A stretch of DNA of 64,000 bases from NCBI GenBank assembly GCA_021396245.1, contig WNYE01000105.1:57946-121945 (forward strand), written 5' to 3'. Below the pieces are notes generated by a model. The model was given only the letters and a program-made list of their open reading frames with translations. It searched no databases and was not told the DNA's origin. Below are positions 33,759 through 45,358 of this stretch, one piece after another; position 1 is the stretch's first letter; the number at the start of each line of letters is the position of its first letter. The translations under genes and the position numbers were made by a program. The DNA is from Sporothrix humicola. Taxonomy: Eukaryota; Ascomycota; Sordariomycetes; Ophiostomatales; Ophiostomataceae.

Positions 33759-36700
33759 GAATGATGAAGGAACCTCGGAACCAGGCCATCGACTTACACG
33801 GAGGGGCCCCGCTTGGCTCAGCCGCCTATATTTGTAGCGCGCTTGCCCGCCAGGACAGGGCCAACAAAGAACAGGCCTGGCCTGACCAACAACAGACAAC
33901 CAGCAATATGGACATGTTCAGCTCCAGGCAATAAATATACAGGAGACAGGATATATACAAGCAATATCCTGTAGGGCAGAATTTAATCTTTGACTTTCAG
34001 CTGGACTTATAGATCCTCTATAGGTGTGTGTAGAATATTTATTTTGTAAAAAACAAGTTCGAGGTGGCCTGGCTGATTTTAATGTTTACAGGCGTTGTTA
34101 CTTACAGTGTCATATTCTCACACGGCATACAGCCTTCAAAACATCAAACTTAACGATAAACCTACATGAGCAAAGGCAAAAAAATAAACATTAATATTTC
34201 GAAACGACAAAAAAACGTACAGCAGCGGGTATTCGCTGGTCGTCACCGACCCAACTACTAATCCGCCGATTACTGGTTTGACTAGGGGAGAGCGGACGGG
34301 ATCCCGTATTTTCCAGTATCTATGGCCGTACGTGGAAGATGAGGGTGGTGATTGCACTTAAGTAGGATGGTTGAGGGTGTAAACAATGCATCGTGAACTT
34401 GGATGACATGGAAAGTTGCAATAAGTTGATGGGTGGCCTGTTAGATATGAGAGACAGTCTGTGCGCAACAACTGTCATTGATGTAACTTTTCTTCTATGA
34501 CTAGACTAAACATGAAACAATACATAAAGTATTGCCATTTATTGATTCGTGTTATTATTTAATGTATTTTGACTTCAACTGTTATTTATTGTCTGTCGTC
34601 TGTGAATGTTGAACTGCAACAAACTATTGACAGCGGGCGGCAGCGTCACTGTGTCTTGTCTAATTTTTGCCATTTAATCGGTGTCTTCAACGAGTAGGCT
34701 GTCCCCAGAATGTCGTCACTCGTTACTCGTCACTCGCAGGACCCAATCGTGCTTGATGGGATGGGGAAAGGCGAGCAACGAACAGCGAACAGCGAACGAC
34801 GGACGGCCGACGATGGACGGACCAGACCAGGCCAACAGACAGAAATGCAAGACAGCAGACGACAAGACAGAAAAAAAGGCGAGACAACAGACACAGCAAG
34901 TACGACGATGCACACATGCAGTGCCCGCGCCTTTTTTTAATTCATTTTCCCTTTTTGGGCGTGGGTGTATTTTTGTAGTTTACAGTCGATAACCAACAGG
35001 CAGTGAGCCGCAGCACACCCACTCAGCTGTCTGTTAACTGACCCTCGACTGACCCCTTGCCGGAGCCGTGGCTGATGTTGCATTTGGAGGGGGTTTCAAC
35101 CCTTTTCTACAGCGACCTTACAGCGCCTCTTGTCAGGCAGTTGCAACGACTCTGCAGCGATTGCCGCCCTCGTCGGCTGTGGGTGGTATTGTAAGTAGCG
35201 GCTCATAATTGGTCGGGGGCTGTACGGAGGACGAGGAAGAGTTGGGGTTGAGACTTCTTCAGCAAATTTATATAGGCGCGCCTGTTTTCTGTCTCGGGGA
35301 ATGGTGGTTTACTCCCTTCCTGCGGCGGTGTTTGCCGCGGCCCGTTCATGTCATGTTGGATGTCAATATAAAAGATAGTAAAAATGTTCCAAAAGTAGAT
35401 GGCGAAAATGGAAATCTGAGCGAGGGAGGTGAACAAAAATTGCTTCGAAGAGAGCACAGCATACTGCCATGCCTGCCAGCTGTCTTTCGTATTGAGATTG
35501 AGATTCCTTATCAACACCCCATCCAAAGGCACCTATCCTGCTATGCATGCAATACTTTGTAGGAAATCCATGCAAATACATGCAGATGCAGCATCCAGGT
35601 CAATTTGCATGCAAACAGCCGCCTGGCCCGCCTTCCCGCCTCCGAATATTGGTAAAGAAACTACGGGAAGATGGAGTGTCATTCGACACAGCCCGGGTTT
35701 TCTTCTGTCGCTTCAGATGTCCAACAGGACTCAATATTCGGCGTGGTATTGGAGAGGACAAGAGAAGAAGAAAAGAAGAAGAGTAAATGGTAGCGAGACG
35801 GATGCTGACGCTCTTCTAGAAACGTGGTGTATTTTTATCGCCATTCTTTGTTGTTACCGTCGTCCTCCCGATGATGGAATCAACCATGTTCATACTCGAT
35901 CTTCCTGGATAATATCTGCCAAGTCTCGCCTATGTTTTCAGCTTCTATTTCTTTGCTTGAACAGGTGATTTCCACTTGACCATTAATCATTGATAACGGC
36001 CACCGACAGCCAAGCGACGTGTTTTTGTGCCATCCTCTATCATTATATGCCTGTACAAGTAATGTACACACACACTACACTGCAAAGTCATTGTCCTCTT
36101 CCAACAGCTCTTGTGCTGCCTGCCATCCCACATCATCATTGCACGGATCACTATCCCTTCTGCTTTTTTATGTATCACGGCCACAGCATAGGGAGCAAAA
36201 TGGTCGGACAGTTGGATAAATAATGGGGGAAGATGAAGAATGAATGGGGAGAGAAATGGGGAAAGGGCAGCTGCAGGACTTGCGAGAATATCAAGTCATA
36301 TTCATTACGGCTGCCAGCGTTGATACATTCTCGAGATATCTCACTTTTTGGTTGTGATGCTTGACGATGATGATGGAATGAAGGGAAGAACTCAGGACCG
36401 GAGAAAAAAAAAAAGAAAAAAAGGATATATCTGCCCAACAGTCTCCATCTTTGATGTCATGCCTATGCCCTCATTTCACTCACCTGGCACTTTTTTTCTT
36501 CACGGCCGTAAATAGGATACGCCACGGTTGCACAGCATGGGTTCTTTCTTTTTCTTTAGTCCTCTCACCACTCCCTCTTTTGTCTGCCATATTCTCAAAA
36601 AACGCCACTTTGACTGAACACGCGAGCCACGTCAAGCCAGGCCAACGGCGTCCGTGGGGGAGATGCTCTTGTGTTTCTGTCTTCATTTTTCTGTTTCTCT

Positions 36701-37229
36701 GTTTCTCCCCCTTCTCATCGACAGGGAACCCATAGCTCTTGTAAGCGAAGGGTGTGCTCCTTTTGTCTTGGGAGGGTTAATCAAGGAATAAAGATAGAGT
36801 AAAAAGTAGCCTACTAATTATGGCATGAGTTGCGGTCAATGCGATCTTCTTGTGAGTATTTTTACTAGAGGCATTTATGCAGGTTCATTCTACATCGTGA
36901 GATTTACTGTAAGTGAGCAGAATAAGGATTCCAATGCTTCTTAGATCATCAACTTAGATCGTCAACATATCTGCCGTGAAGAATACTCACCGACTGTTTC
37001 AACTTCCTGATACACGTGCAAGCCACCTCGCCTACCGAATCGCCGCTCATTTGCACAAGATGTGTTGGTGCTCTTGGGTGGCTTGAACTCGAAGTGAGGG
37101 TGTAGTTGATGTACGACATTTGTGCACTTCTCCTTGCCATCCTCTGCCTTTTTCTACCTCGACGAATTCCACTGCCAGCCACTGCCAGCTAGTTAGACAT
37201 CTGCAACGCCTCGTTGAGCTTGTGGTGCC

Positions 37230-37262
37230 TGCTGTCTGTGTGCTGTCTGTGTGCTGTCTGTG
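37230..37262. repeat. Triple tandem repeat
   Basis: Three perfect copies of TGCTGTCTGTG. Confidence 0.9.
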
Positions 37263-37547
37263 GGTTCGTGTTGGGGGTGGTGGGATCGTCGAGGTGTGTA
37301 GCACAAGCAGGGAGGAGGAGGAAGAGAAAGAGTCGAAAGTATAAATATAAAAAAAGAAGGCAGGGGATCGAGTGGAGAGGAACGTTCCGGAGAACTACGA
37401 GCCTGATATATGAATACTGCAGACGGTATGGAGTGTAACTTTTTACTTATCGTGAGGCTGAAACGGCAAGAGGGATGAACAGCGAATACGAATGAAAGGA
37501 TCAACTCACAAAACGAGAGGAGGATATAAAAGCATAAAATCATATTT

Positions 37548-37657
37548 CTAGATACGAGACCGTGAATAAGAGTACATAACCGTTCCCAGTCCAGTTCCAA
37601 ACCCAATACCAGCCCAGATCTCATCCGCACCCCCGACCAAGCGCCATCCGGCAACGC
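37548..37657 (-). other. Possible terminal exon of a small unannotated membrane protein
   Basis: After a pyrimidine tract and an acceptor (TATCTAG) on the - strand, 110 nt read in one frame to a stop. They encode 35 residues, including GWRLVGGADEIW and the glycine-spaced hydrophobic run GIGFGTGLGTVMY. This resembles the glycine-zipper helices of small mitochondrial membrane proteins, but I could not match it to a named family. Upstream, splice-like islands at 37770-37800, 37927-37975 and 38085-38130 do not join into a consistent frame. It is a candidate only. Confidence 0.2.
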
Positions 37658-38485
37658 CTAGATATAGGAAACAATCAAAGAAGAAAACAAGTAAACGGGA
37701 GGACATCTAGTAAGGAAATCAGGACAGAGAAAATAAGAAGAGAAAGAAAATAGAAATAGGAAAGAAGTCCACCGTGAACGCCGTATCCTCTATAGTACAT
37801 AAGAGAAGGTGAAGTGACTGGGGAGGGGAGGGGACTGTGAGTGGATGGGGTGATGTGTATAGGAGGTAAGGAGACAAAAAGATAAAATAAAAAATACATA
37901 GGAGAGAAGAAAACTAGGACGCCTTACTAGTAAACGCCGTCTGTTCCGGACTCCCAGCGCCCCTGCCGAGAAACGCCAAGAAATATCAAGAGATGTAATG
38001 AGTGGAAGGGGAGGAAGGAAGGTGAAGAAGATGATAGGAAAATGGAAGGAAATGAAGAAAATGAGAAGGAAGAGAAGTCAACCAATGACACCTGACTCCA
38101 TATACCGGACCCCATGAACACCGTGAATATAATAGAAAATAAAGATAATAAAACAGCCTGTTGAATGACGAGGAAACCCATGTCCTGCACCCAGCCGAGA
38201 ATTTGGAAAGATGATGTGCTGTCTGTTGTCAAGAAGAAAACAAAAGAAAAAAGAAGACAGCTGCCCCTGTCCCCTTTTTTTCTATTCTTCTTTTCCTTCC
38301 TGAAGGATTTCGAAAAGGATCAGTAGTGCATATCGGTCCCGACTGTGGGGAGGAAAGGAAAAAGAAAGAGGGGGAAAAAATGAAGACGACGCCGACACGA
38401 GGTAAAGGAGAGAGAGAACAAAAATAAAACGGAAGACTGCAGCTGAAGCAAGCCACCTCCTTTTTGTTTTCTTGCTTTCTTTCCT

Positions 38486-39193
38486 CTAGTCCCTCCACCA
38501 TTCGTCGTCGTCGCCCTCGCCGTTGTCTGCGGAAAACTGCATGTGCTTGGCCGTCGACGTGGCCAGGTAGCTCGACGCCGCGTGCCGGGGTGTGTATTTG
38601 TATGTGTATGGGACGGGGATGATTTCGCGTTCAATTTCATGGCCACGGCTGTTGCCACGAGTGTTGTCGCCCTGCCAAAAGTCAAAGTCTTTTGGGTGGA
38701 CATCAACGCGCTCCGAGAAGGGACGGCCCGAAAAAATGTCGCGGTCGTCGTCCGAGTCAAACTCGCCACCCAGAGACCGGTAGCGGGCCATGGACATTCT
38801 GGCGGAGAGGGGTGTGTTGCTGCCAAAACCGAACAAGCGGCGCACACGCCGGGGCGGGCTGTAGGTCCGGGGCTGGCCCTGGTTCCAGTCGAGGCTGGCT
38901 GAGGCGGGGCTGGCACTCAGGGCACGGCTTTTGCGGTCGGACGGGCCACTCTTGAAAGCGGATGAGCCCTTCTTGAGAGTCGACTTTGTAGAGGTTTTGC
39001 AGGCGGACCAGGCGGCACTGGTGGCTAGTTTGGCGTGGGCGAGCGAGGAAGAGACGACCGAGGCTGCATTCGAGGACGATGTCGACGCGGAAGTGGATGT
39101 CGCCGACGAAATCGACAGCGACTGGCTCTTGTGGCTCTTGTGGCTTTTGCTGGTCGAGCCGGTGCCGGCCGGCTTGAGCGAGAATGATTTCAT
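38486..39193 (-). CDS. Small Ser-rich basic protein of unknown function
   Basis: A 235-residue, single-exon protein starting at MKSFSLKPAG; 39 open codons upstream are probably leader. I do not recognise it. The N-terminal half is low-complexity Ser/Thr/Ala/Lys, with repeated KSH units and an Ala/Ser stretch (SSLAHAKLATSAAWSACKTS). The C-terminal half is more specific: RRVRRLFGFGSNTPLSARM, YRSLGGEFDSDDDRDIFSG, a PKDFDFWQGDN segment and a final acidic EGDDDEWWRD. The specific C-terminal half and strong G/C bias at third positions support coding. There is no signal peptide or membrane helix. Confidence 0.7.
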   Translation of the reverse strand: MKSFSLKPAGTGSTSKSHKSHKSQSLSISSATSTSASTSSSNAASVVSSSLAHAKLATSAAWSACKTSTKSTLKKGSSAFKSGPSDRKSRALSASPASASLDWNQGQPRTYSPPRRVRRLFGFGSNTPLSARMSMARYRSLGGEFDSDDDRDIFSGRPFSERVDVHPKDFDFWQGDNTRGNSRGHEIEREIIPVPYTYKYTPRHAASSYLATSTAKHMQFSADNGEGDDDEWWRD

Positions 39194-40335
39194 GTCGAGG
39201 GAGCGTGTAAGGTAAATAGTGGTATAAGAGTTTTGAGCGATTGTGAGAAGCGAATAGAGAGCAGGTGTAACGAGTGAAGATGTTTGTTGAAAAAGGCGAA
39301 GAGATCTCAAAACGAGTGACTGAAGATGGGGAAATCTCCTGAATAAGAGTCAGAAAGGAAAAGAAAAGAAAAAGAAACAATCCAAAGGTGAGACTGATGG
39401 ATTGTTCCTGCTCTGCTCTGCTTTCTTTCTCTTCTTTCTCCTTAATTCAAACGACACGTCGTCTGATATATATATTTCCCATCACGAAACACGTATGCCC
39501 TCCTTTTTGCTTCTTTTACACTCCTTTGCCTCTTATTTTTCACATTTTCTCACACATTTCATTAAGAGAGCCTGCATTCCTGCATTGCCCGCCTCCTGTT
39601 CTCACACTTTCAAGCCTTTAGAACACGCGGAGATCACCAGGTACGCTCTTTACGCACTTTACGCAGCATTGTCAGTCCATCTCCAGCCAGCCGATCCAAT
39701 GCACGCGCCATTCAGAGGTACTGGAGAAAAGGCACCAAGACATTCATGTTTTCTTTTTTCTGTCCTTCACTTCACCAATAAAACGCGTGGGCGCCCTTTG
39801 AAGAGGTGATGTGGGCGGCCCGCACGTTGGTGAAAAATGTGGGAGGTCGCTGCATTCCAGAGGGAGAAGCGTCCACCAAACAGAAAGAAGAGGAAGAGGC
39901 TGTCTCATTCCACGCACCAGTACAGTCAGGCGATCCAGCCTTTCCAGAAACTCGGCGTGCCTTTAAGTGGTGTAAGTACTGCTGTAGCTCTCAAATAATT
40001 GACAGCGCCATAAGGGCAGATTATGAAACGCGGGTTGGGGCTATTGGTGATATTGGGTTTCATTCCACGTCTTGGACGGCCTCGCGGGAAAATGCACACA
40101 TCACGCTTACATGTAATAACCAGTTGGCTTTACACAGTTACAGTTAACCTCACTTATGCTCACTCTCACTCTGCCAGCCTCTTAAGGGAGCGCATGATTC
40201 AATACTTCAATACTTGCCTCCCTCTTTTCCGATGTGCTCATATATGATGAAATAAAAATAGCCGGTGGCGTTGTATTGAAACGAAAAAGGAAACATAAAA
40301 GAAAATACAGCAGAAATCGGACTCGAAGCCTCTCA
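39194..40335. other. Intergenic
   Basis: CT-rich leader of the 38486 gene up to about 39620, then sequence without recognisable features up to the Rad1 stop codon. Confidence 0.55.
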
Positions 40336-41607
40336 TCACTGTTGTACAAACAGCTCGTCGTCGTCGTCGCTGTCAAACCCGGACCGGACCCTGGATGCTC
40401 CGTTGTTCCGGCCTGCCGCCTGCTCTGGCTCCTCTTCTTCCTCCTCCTCATCGCTCTCATCCTGCTCGTCCGACATGAACGGCACAAACGTAAAGTGCAG
40501 CCACTGCATGTTGCCGGCCCCGCCAGACGCGTTTCCGTTGGCCCCGGCTGTGCCGGCACTGGCACCATTGTTGGGGCCACCGCCACCGCTGCCTGCACCA
40601 CTGCCCTCCATCTCGACCATGAACTGCAGACTCAGCACGCCCTGCCCGTCGCCCCGGATGCTCACTTTGCTCGCCAGCCGCATCGCCTCCGTCGCCGACT
40701 TGATCAAGTCAAACTTGAAGCTCTGCGACCACGGTTCCGCCACGGCAATCGACTCGAACAGGCTACGGCCGCGCGAAAAGTCGACGCTGGCGCTGCCAAG
40801 CGGTCCGTGGCTGGACAGTCTCAAATAAGGCTCGCGGGGGGTGGCCGTAATCGTAAGCAGGTTTGGAGAGGCCGGTGCGAGCTCGACAAGCGCATCCAGT
40901 AGCCAGCGGGGCTGCATAATCATTTTAAACGCCAGGTTGTTGCGGTCAAACGGAATCGCCTCAAGAGACTCGGGAACGTAGGTGGCGAGGTTGCACGTAG
41001 TCTTGACGGACGCTTCCTCCAGGATAATGCCAAAGGGCGCGCCCTCTTCTGCGTACGAGATGCTGCACGTGCCCGGCATCCCCAAAATCTGGTGACTGAA
41101 CGCATCGGTTGCCTGCTGCCGGCCAGTTCCTGTGCTGCCGTTGCCATTGTTTGTAGAACCCCTTATATTCCGGTAGCCGTCCGGGTCCTGCTTGATCTGC
41201 CGCGAGGGGGCTTCCGTAACACCAAAGATCTGGAGGGCTTCGAGGAATGCTGGGAGAGATATTTGAAAGGTTGCCGGTAGAGGTTCGTCGTCTTCTTCGT
41301 CGTCGTTTTCGTCGTCATCACCTCGGTCTCTGCCGCCACGTGGAAGATTGAGTGAATATGTCGCAAACATCGACCGCCCGATCGATGCCATGCCTATCTG
41401 TAGTTAGCCACCATAAGTGCCATAGATTTCGCAGGAGCGGCGCCTGGACCTACCCTGCATGACCCGTGTGTGGTCGGCAATAAACTTGATGCCGTCGTCC
41501 GAGATCTCCACGTGCACCTTGTTAGAGAAGCTGACACAACGCAACAGCTGGTAGATGGGCCGCGTCGATGTGGCCATCGCCCGGAAGAGAGGAGCTGGCG
41601 TGTCCAT
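40336..41607 (-). CDS. rad1: DNA damage checkpoint clamp subunit Rad1 (9-1-1 complex)
   Basis: Subunit of the PCNA-like Rad9-Rad1-Hus1 ring that is loaded at damaged DNA and activates the ATR/Mec1 checkpoint. The model gives 403 residues from exons 41454..41607 and 40336..41393. The donor is GTAGGT; the acceptor is the second of two close AGs (ACAGATAG), because only that one keeps frame (HTRVMQG-MASIGRSMF). The N-terminus HVEISDDGIKFIADHTRVMQ is the usual Rad1/PCNA-fold start, and FQISLPAFLEALQIFG fits the family. Compared with typical Rad1, this copy has three low-complexity inserts: acidic DDDENDDEEDDE, an Asn/Gly/Thr stretch, and a Gly/Ala/Asn stretch before QWLHFTFVPFM. The tail is acidic. 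The older 'Rec1 exonuclease' label refers to the same family. Confidence 0.9.
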
Positions 41608-41898
41608 CGTGTTGTTGAGTAGAAAGGCGAAAATAGAAAATGGAAAATAGAAAGAACGCTGAACGCAGATAAAGGCAAATGTAAATAAAATGCGACGAAA
41701 ATGACAGGCTGCTGAGCAAGACAGAACAAAGCAGCAGAAATAATAAAGCACAAGAACAAATCAACAAGAACGCCGCTTTATATCAGCAATGATACAGCCT
41801 TTTCGTTTTGATATCCTTTCCCTTTCCTTGTATGGCCTGCCAGTCGTTTCTGTGCACGACCCGGCCTTTGCTTTTGTATGATTCGAGTTATTGCAAGT

Positions 41899-42262
41899 CT
41901 AGACGTAGACTCCCACCGCGCAGAACATGTAGACAACACCGATCCTGAAAGAGAGTTAGCAAAAGATGTTACAGGGGCCAAAGATGCCGTTTCTTCTTGA
42001 TCGAACATACGCAAGTGCCAATGATGCAGGAAGACCGAGGTAGGTGACGCTGCCGAGTGTGCGGTCTGTGAATTATGTTAGCTGCATTCAACTTCGACAA
42101 GAGGACGTTTTCTGTCGACATACTCAGAAGAAAGCTGCCCGTCAAGGCGAGACCCAGAACCAGCAGCGAAAATCCGACGAAAAACTGGCTTCCTTTGCCG
42201 ACAGTAGGTTTGAAGGGACTGCCCGACGCAGTTTGCCAGAGCTCATGCAGCGAAGAATCCAT
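41899..42262 (-). CDS. OST5: Oligosaccharyltransferase subunit Ost5
   Basis: A 79-residue, two-helix membrane subunit of the ER oligosaccharyltransferase, homologous to animal TMEM258. Exons are 42124..42262, 42011..42065 and 41899..41944, with donors GTATGT and GTATGT; the phases sum to 240 nt. The N-terminus MDSSLHELWQTASGSPFKP precedes helix 1 (FFVGFSLLVLGLALTGSFLL). Helix 2 follows RTLGSVTYLGLPASLALA, and the protein ends in GVYV, the same ending as yeast Ost5. It is too small and too split for simple ORF calling. It is divergent from GCN5, sharing a 520-bp promoter region. Confidence 0.9.
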
Positions 42263-42782
42263 GTGGAGGTGGGAGGAGAGATGGGGGACGGAAAGTCAAG
42301 AGGCGAGGAGAATGTCGAGGAGGTGAAGATAAAGATATCGAAGGGTTTGGGTTGCCGACGTGGTGAAGAATGCTGGAGTTGAGAAGCAGAAGGTACGTCG
42401 ATGCAAATGAGGAAGCTGCCAGGGGAGAAGACCAGAGGTCAATTGGAGCAACGGTAGCTTCAATGCGCGGCGCGCGGCCAGCCGTGCGAGGAAAGTACAC
42501 GTTCACGTCCAAAAGGGACTAGTCCATTTTCCGACTAAAAGTGGACCTTCAGGTACCATTCAGTATATTGTTCCACGTGATGTGATTAGTCAGTGCACGT
42601 AACTGAGGGGCGCGTCCCACTTTTCACTTTACGCCACTCAACCGACACTTGCCTTTGCGAACCGCGCCGAACAGCCTAGAATTTGGAGCTTCTCACTTTC
42701 ACCTCAGCGCAAACTTGAAGCTCACAACGCTTTCAGATCGCGACGAAACAAAACATCGCCATCGATTGCGGCACAACCAACC
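42263..42782. promoter_or_regulatory. Divergent promoter between OST5 and GCN5
   Basis: The 520-bp space holds both promoters. It includes a CACGTGA motif about 200 bp upstream of the GCN5 start and 310 bp upstream of OST5, followed by TTAGTCAG. Confidence 0.5.
42574..42580. promoter_or_regulatory. CACGTGA E-box
   Basis: An E-box core for basic helix-loop-helix factors. Which of the two genes it serves, if either, cannot be told. Confidence 0.35.
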
Positions 42783-44372
42783 ATGGAGCCATCGGAAAAA
42801 GACGCGGCCGATGGCGTCGCCAAGCTGGAAGATAGTATGCACGCCTTTTTTACTCCAGAGTTTCCAATTTTCAAATGTCTCAGCCACTAACAGCTCTCTC
42901 TAGATGCTAAGCGCAAAGCCAGCGAAGACCCGACGTCGCCGACCGACGCGAAACGGATTAAGCGCAGCGATTCAGCAGAGGCGGACGATGTCGACGTGAA
43001 CGGAGGTGAAGCGGCGAACCAAACCGAAGCGGCAGTAGACTCTAAGGCAACTATTACCGACAACGACGCCACTAAGGACGGCAGTATTGCGAACGAGGCC
43101 GAAGACGAAAACAACGACGCCGGCGAGGCAACCAACGGCGGCGATGCTATGGAGACCGACGACAAGAAGGAGGACGCGGACAAAAATGGCAACGGGGAAG
43201 GGAACGGTGACGACACAGACAAGAAGAATGGCGAGGCAGCTGCAGAAAATGGCGAGAATGCGGAAACAGAGAAGAAGCCCCTCACAAAGGCCGAGATGAA
43301 GCCGATTCCGTTTCCCGAAAAGCCCGCCGTCATTGAAGAGCGCACGGGCGAGATCGAGTTCCGCGTTGTCAACAATGACGGCCAAAAGGACAGCTTCATC
43401 ATCCTGACCGGCCTAAAGTGCATCTTCCAGAAACAACTGCCCAAGATGCCAAAGGACTACATTGCCCGCCTCGTCTACGACCGCACGCACTTGTCGATAG
43501 CAATCGTCAAGAAGCCGCTCGAAGTCGTCGGCGGTATCACCTACCGGCCCTTCCGCGACCGCAAGTTTGCCGAAATCGTCTTCTGCGCCATCTCATCGGA
43601 CCAGCAGGTCAAGGGTTACGGCGCACATCTCATGTCGCATCTCAAGGACTACGTCAAGGCAACGAGTCCCGTGATGCATTTCCTGACCTATGCAGACAAC
43701 TACGCCATTGGCTACTTCAAAAAGCAGGGGTTCACAAAGGAGGTCACGCTCGATAAGTCGATTTGGATGGGCTACATTAAAGACTACGAGGGGGGCACGA
43801 TAATGCAGTGCTCAATGCTGCCGCGGATCCGGTATCTGGAAATGGGCCGCATGCTCCTCAAACAGCGCGAATGTGTCCAGGCCAAAGTGCGTGCCTTTTC
43901 GCGATCGCACATTGTGCACCAGCCGCCCAAGGAGTGGAAGTCGGGCGACGTGCACCCAATCGACCCCATGTCCGTCGAAGCCATTCGCGCATCAGGCTGG
44001 TCGCCCGACATGGACGAGCTGGCGCGCCAGCCACGCCACGGCCCCAACTACAACCAGCTGCTGCACCTGCTCAACGACCTGCAGAACCACCAGAGCGCCT
44101 GGCCCTTCCTTATCCCCGTCAGCAGGGAAGACGTGGCTGACTACTATGAGGTCATCAAGGAGCCCATGGATCTCAGCACGATGGAGTCCAAGCTGGAGGC
44201 GGACCAGTACGCCACGCCCGAAGACTTTATCCACGATGCTAAGCTCATCTTCACCAACTGCCGCAAGTACAACAGCGAGAACACGCCGTACACCAAGTCA
44301 GCCAACAAGCTGGAGAAGTTTATGTGGCAGCAGATCAAGGCCATTCCCGAATGGTCGCATCTGGACCCGTGA
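42783..44372 (+). CDS. gcn5: Histone acetyltransferase Gcn5 (SAGA complex)
   Basis: Nuclear catalytic subunit of SAGA/ADA that acetylates histone H3 tails. The model gives 506 residues from exons 42783..42834 and 42904..44372, with donor GTATGC and acceptor CTCTAG. The first 150 residues are acidic, Asn/Glu/Lys-rich and disordered, with a nuclear-signal-like KRIKR. The acetyltransferase domain follows, with catalytic Glu at about 241 (FAEIVFCAI) and the acetyl-CoA loop QQVKGYGA at about 251-258, then YADNYAIGYFKKQGF. A C-terminal bromodomain contains the conserved DYYEVIKEPMDL and the acetyl-lysine-binding Asn in CRKYNSENTPY. The start sits in AACCATGG context. Domain order and length are typical, and nothing is missing. 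Confidence 0.97.
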
Positions 44373-45358
44373 GGGGGTCTGTTGTTGAACTTCTCGTTGT
44401 TCTCTAATGTTGTACTTTTATTGGCATCTTTATCGTGAGCATGCGCTGGCTTTTCTTGTCTCGTCTCCTTTTGTTGTCTTTTCTCCTTTTGTTGTCTTTT
44501 CATTGTTTTCTTTTCTTTTCTTATTGTACATTTTTGTCGCATCACTGCGTTGCATATATTGGGAGGTCAAGGTTTATACCCAGCCGTGTAAGGGGACGTT
44601 TTGTACATTGGCGATTTCAAGGAGCATTTGGCCGGTTGGGAAAATTGGCATTTGGCTGGATGGTTGGCGTTTCTGTGTTTTCAACAAGTTCTTTATGACT
44701 TGTAGCCAAAAAGATCATCATCAAAATATCAAATGTTTAAACATTAAAATCAGCAAGAACAAACATGTATGTGTTTCCAAGGCAAGCGCAGCATTCATAT
44801 GGACATTGTGTAAAGGCAGAATCATCGATGCTATGTTGTAAAATAAACTGCGATTCAGAACCAAGTCTCCCGTGCTACAATGCAGTAAACCAGCGTATGC
44901 CTTCATGTGTTCAAACAAAACCACACAACATAACAAGAACAGCGAATCAATGTCATAAAAATAGAAACAGAGGTAATGTATTGCTATCCACAGCAGACAA
45001 TACTGAAAGACCATAAAGATGGGGGGAATAAAAACATGACAGAATAGACCAGGACGAAAGTAAACAGAAAGAACCGATAAGAAAGTTAAATGACCCAGTA
45101 CCCAGGCTTCATAAAAATTCAGCTCCAAACTCCATTGCTAAAACAAAACGAAGACCGCCATTCAGTACAGTCTTAGAAAATAAGCCAACGCCGGCGCCTC
45201 CAGATAAATAAGATTGAGAAACAATAAAGAAAGGCAACGATAGTGATTGAGGGGGAATCAAACGCGGGGTTCGTAAACATAGACAAAAAGTGTCCAAATT
45301 TGAGAAAAGAGTAAAAGGGGAGGGGAAAACGGGTTGTCCGTGACTGGAGCGAGTGACA
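44373..45358. other. Convergent 3' regions
   Basis: T-rich GCN5 3' UTR to about 44720, then AT-rich sequence leading to the stop codon of the gene on the other strand. No gene is supported. Confidence 0.6.

Larger units (their letters stand above)
33767..38485. other. Gene-poor block, right part
   Basis: No confident gene. A 9-bp perfect hairpin (ACAGGATAT / ATATCCTGT) lies at 33946-33972 in sequence that may be transposon debris. About 34340-34680 is AT-rich. A triple 11-bp repeat is at 37230-37262. From 37548 to 38230, short stretches of complex sequence alternate with pyrimidine tracts (- strand) and have splice-like borders; see the candidate exon. Confidence 0.5.

Noticed and set aside
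35203..35532. 109-codon - strand frame
   Set aside because: No family resemblance, surrounded by AT-rich intergenic sequence; both strands open.
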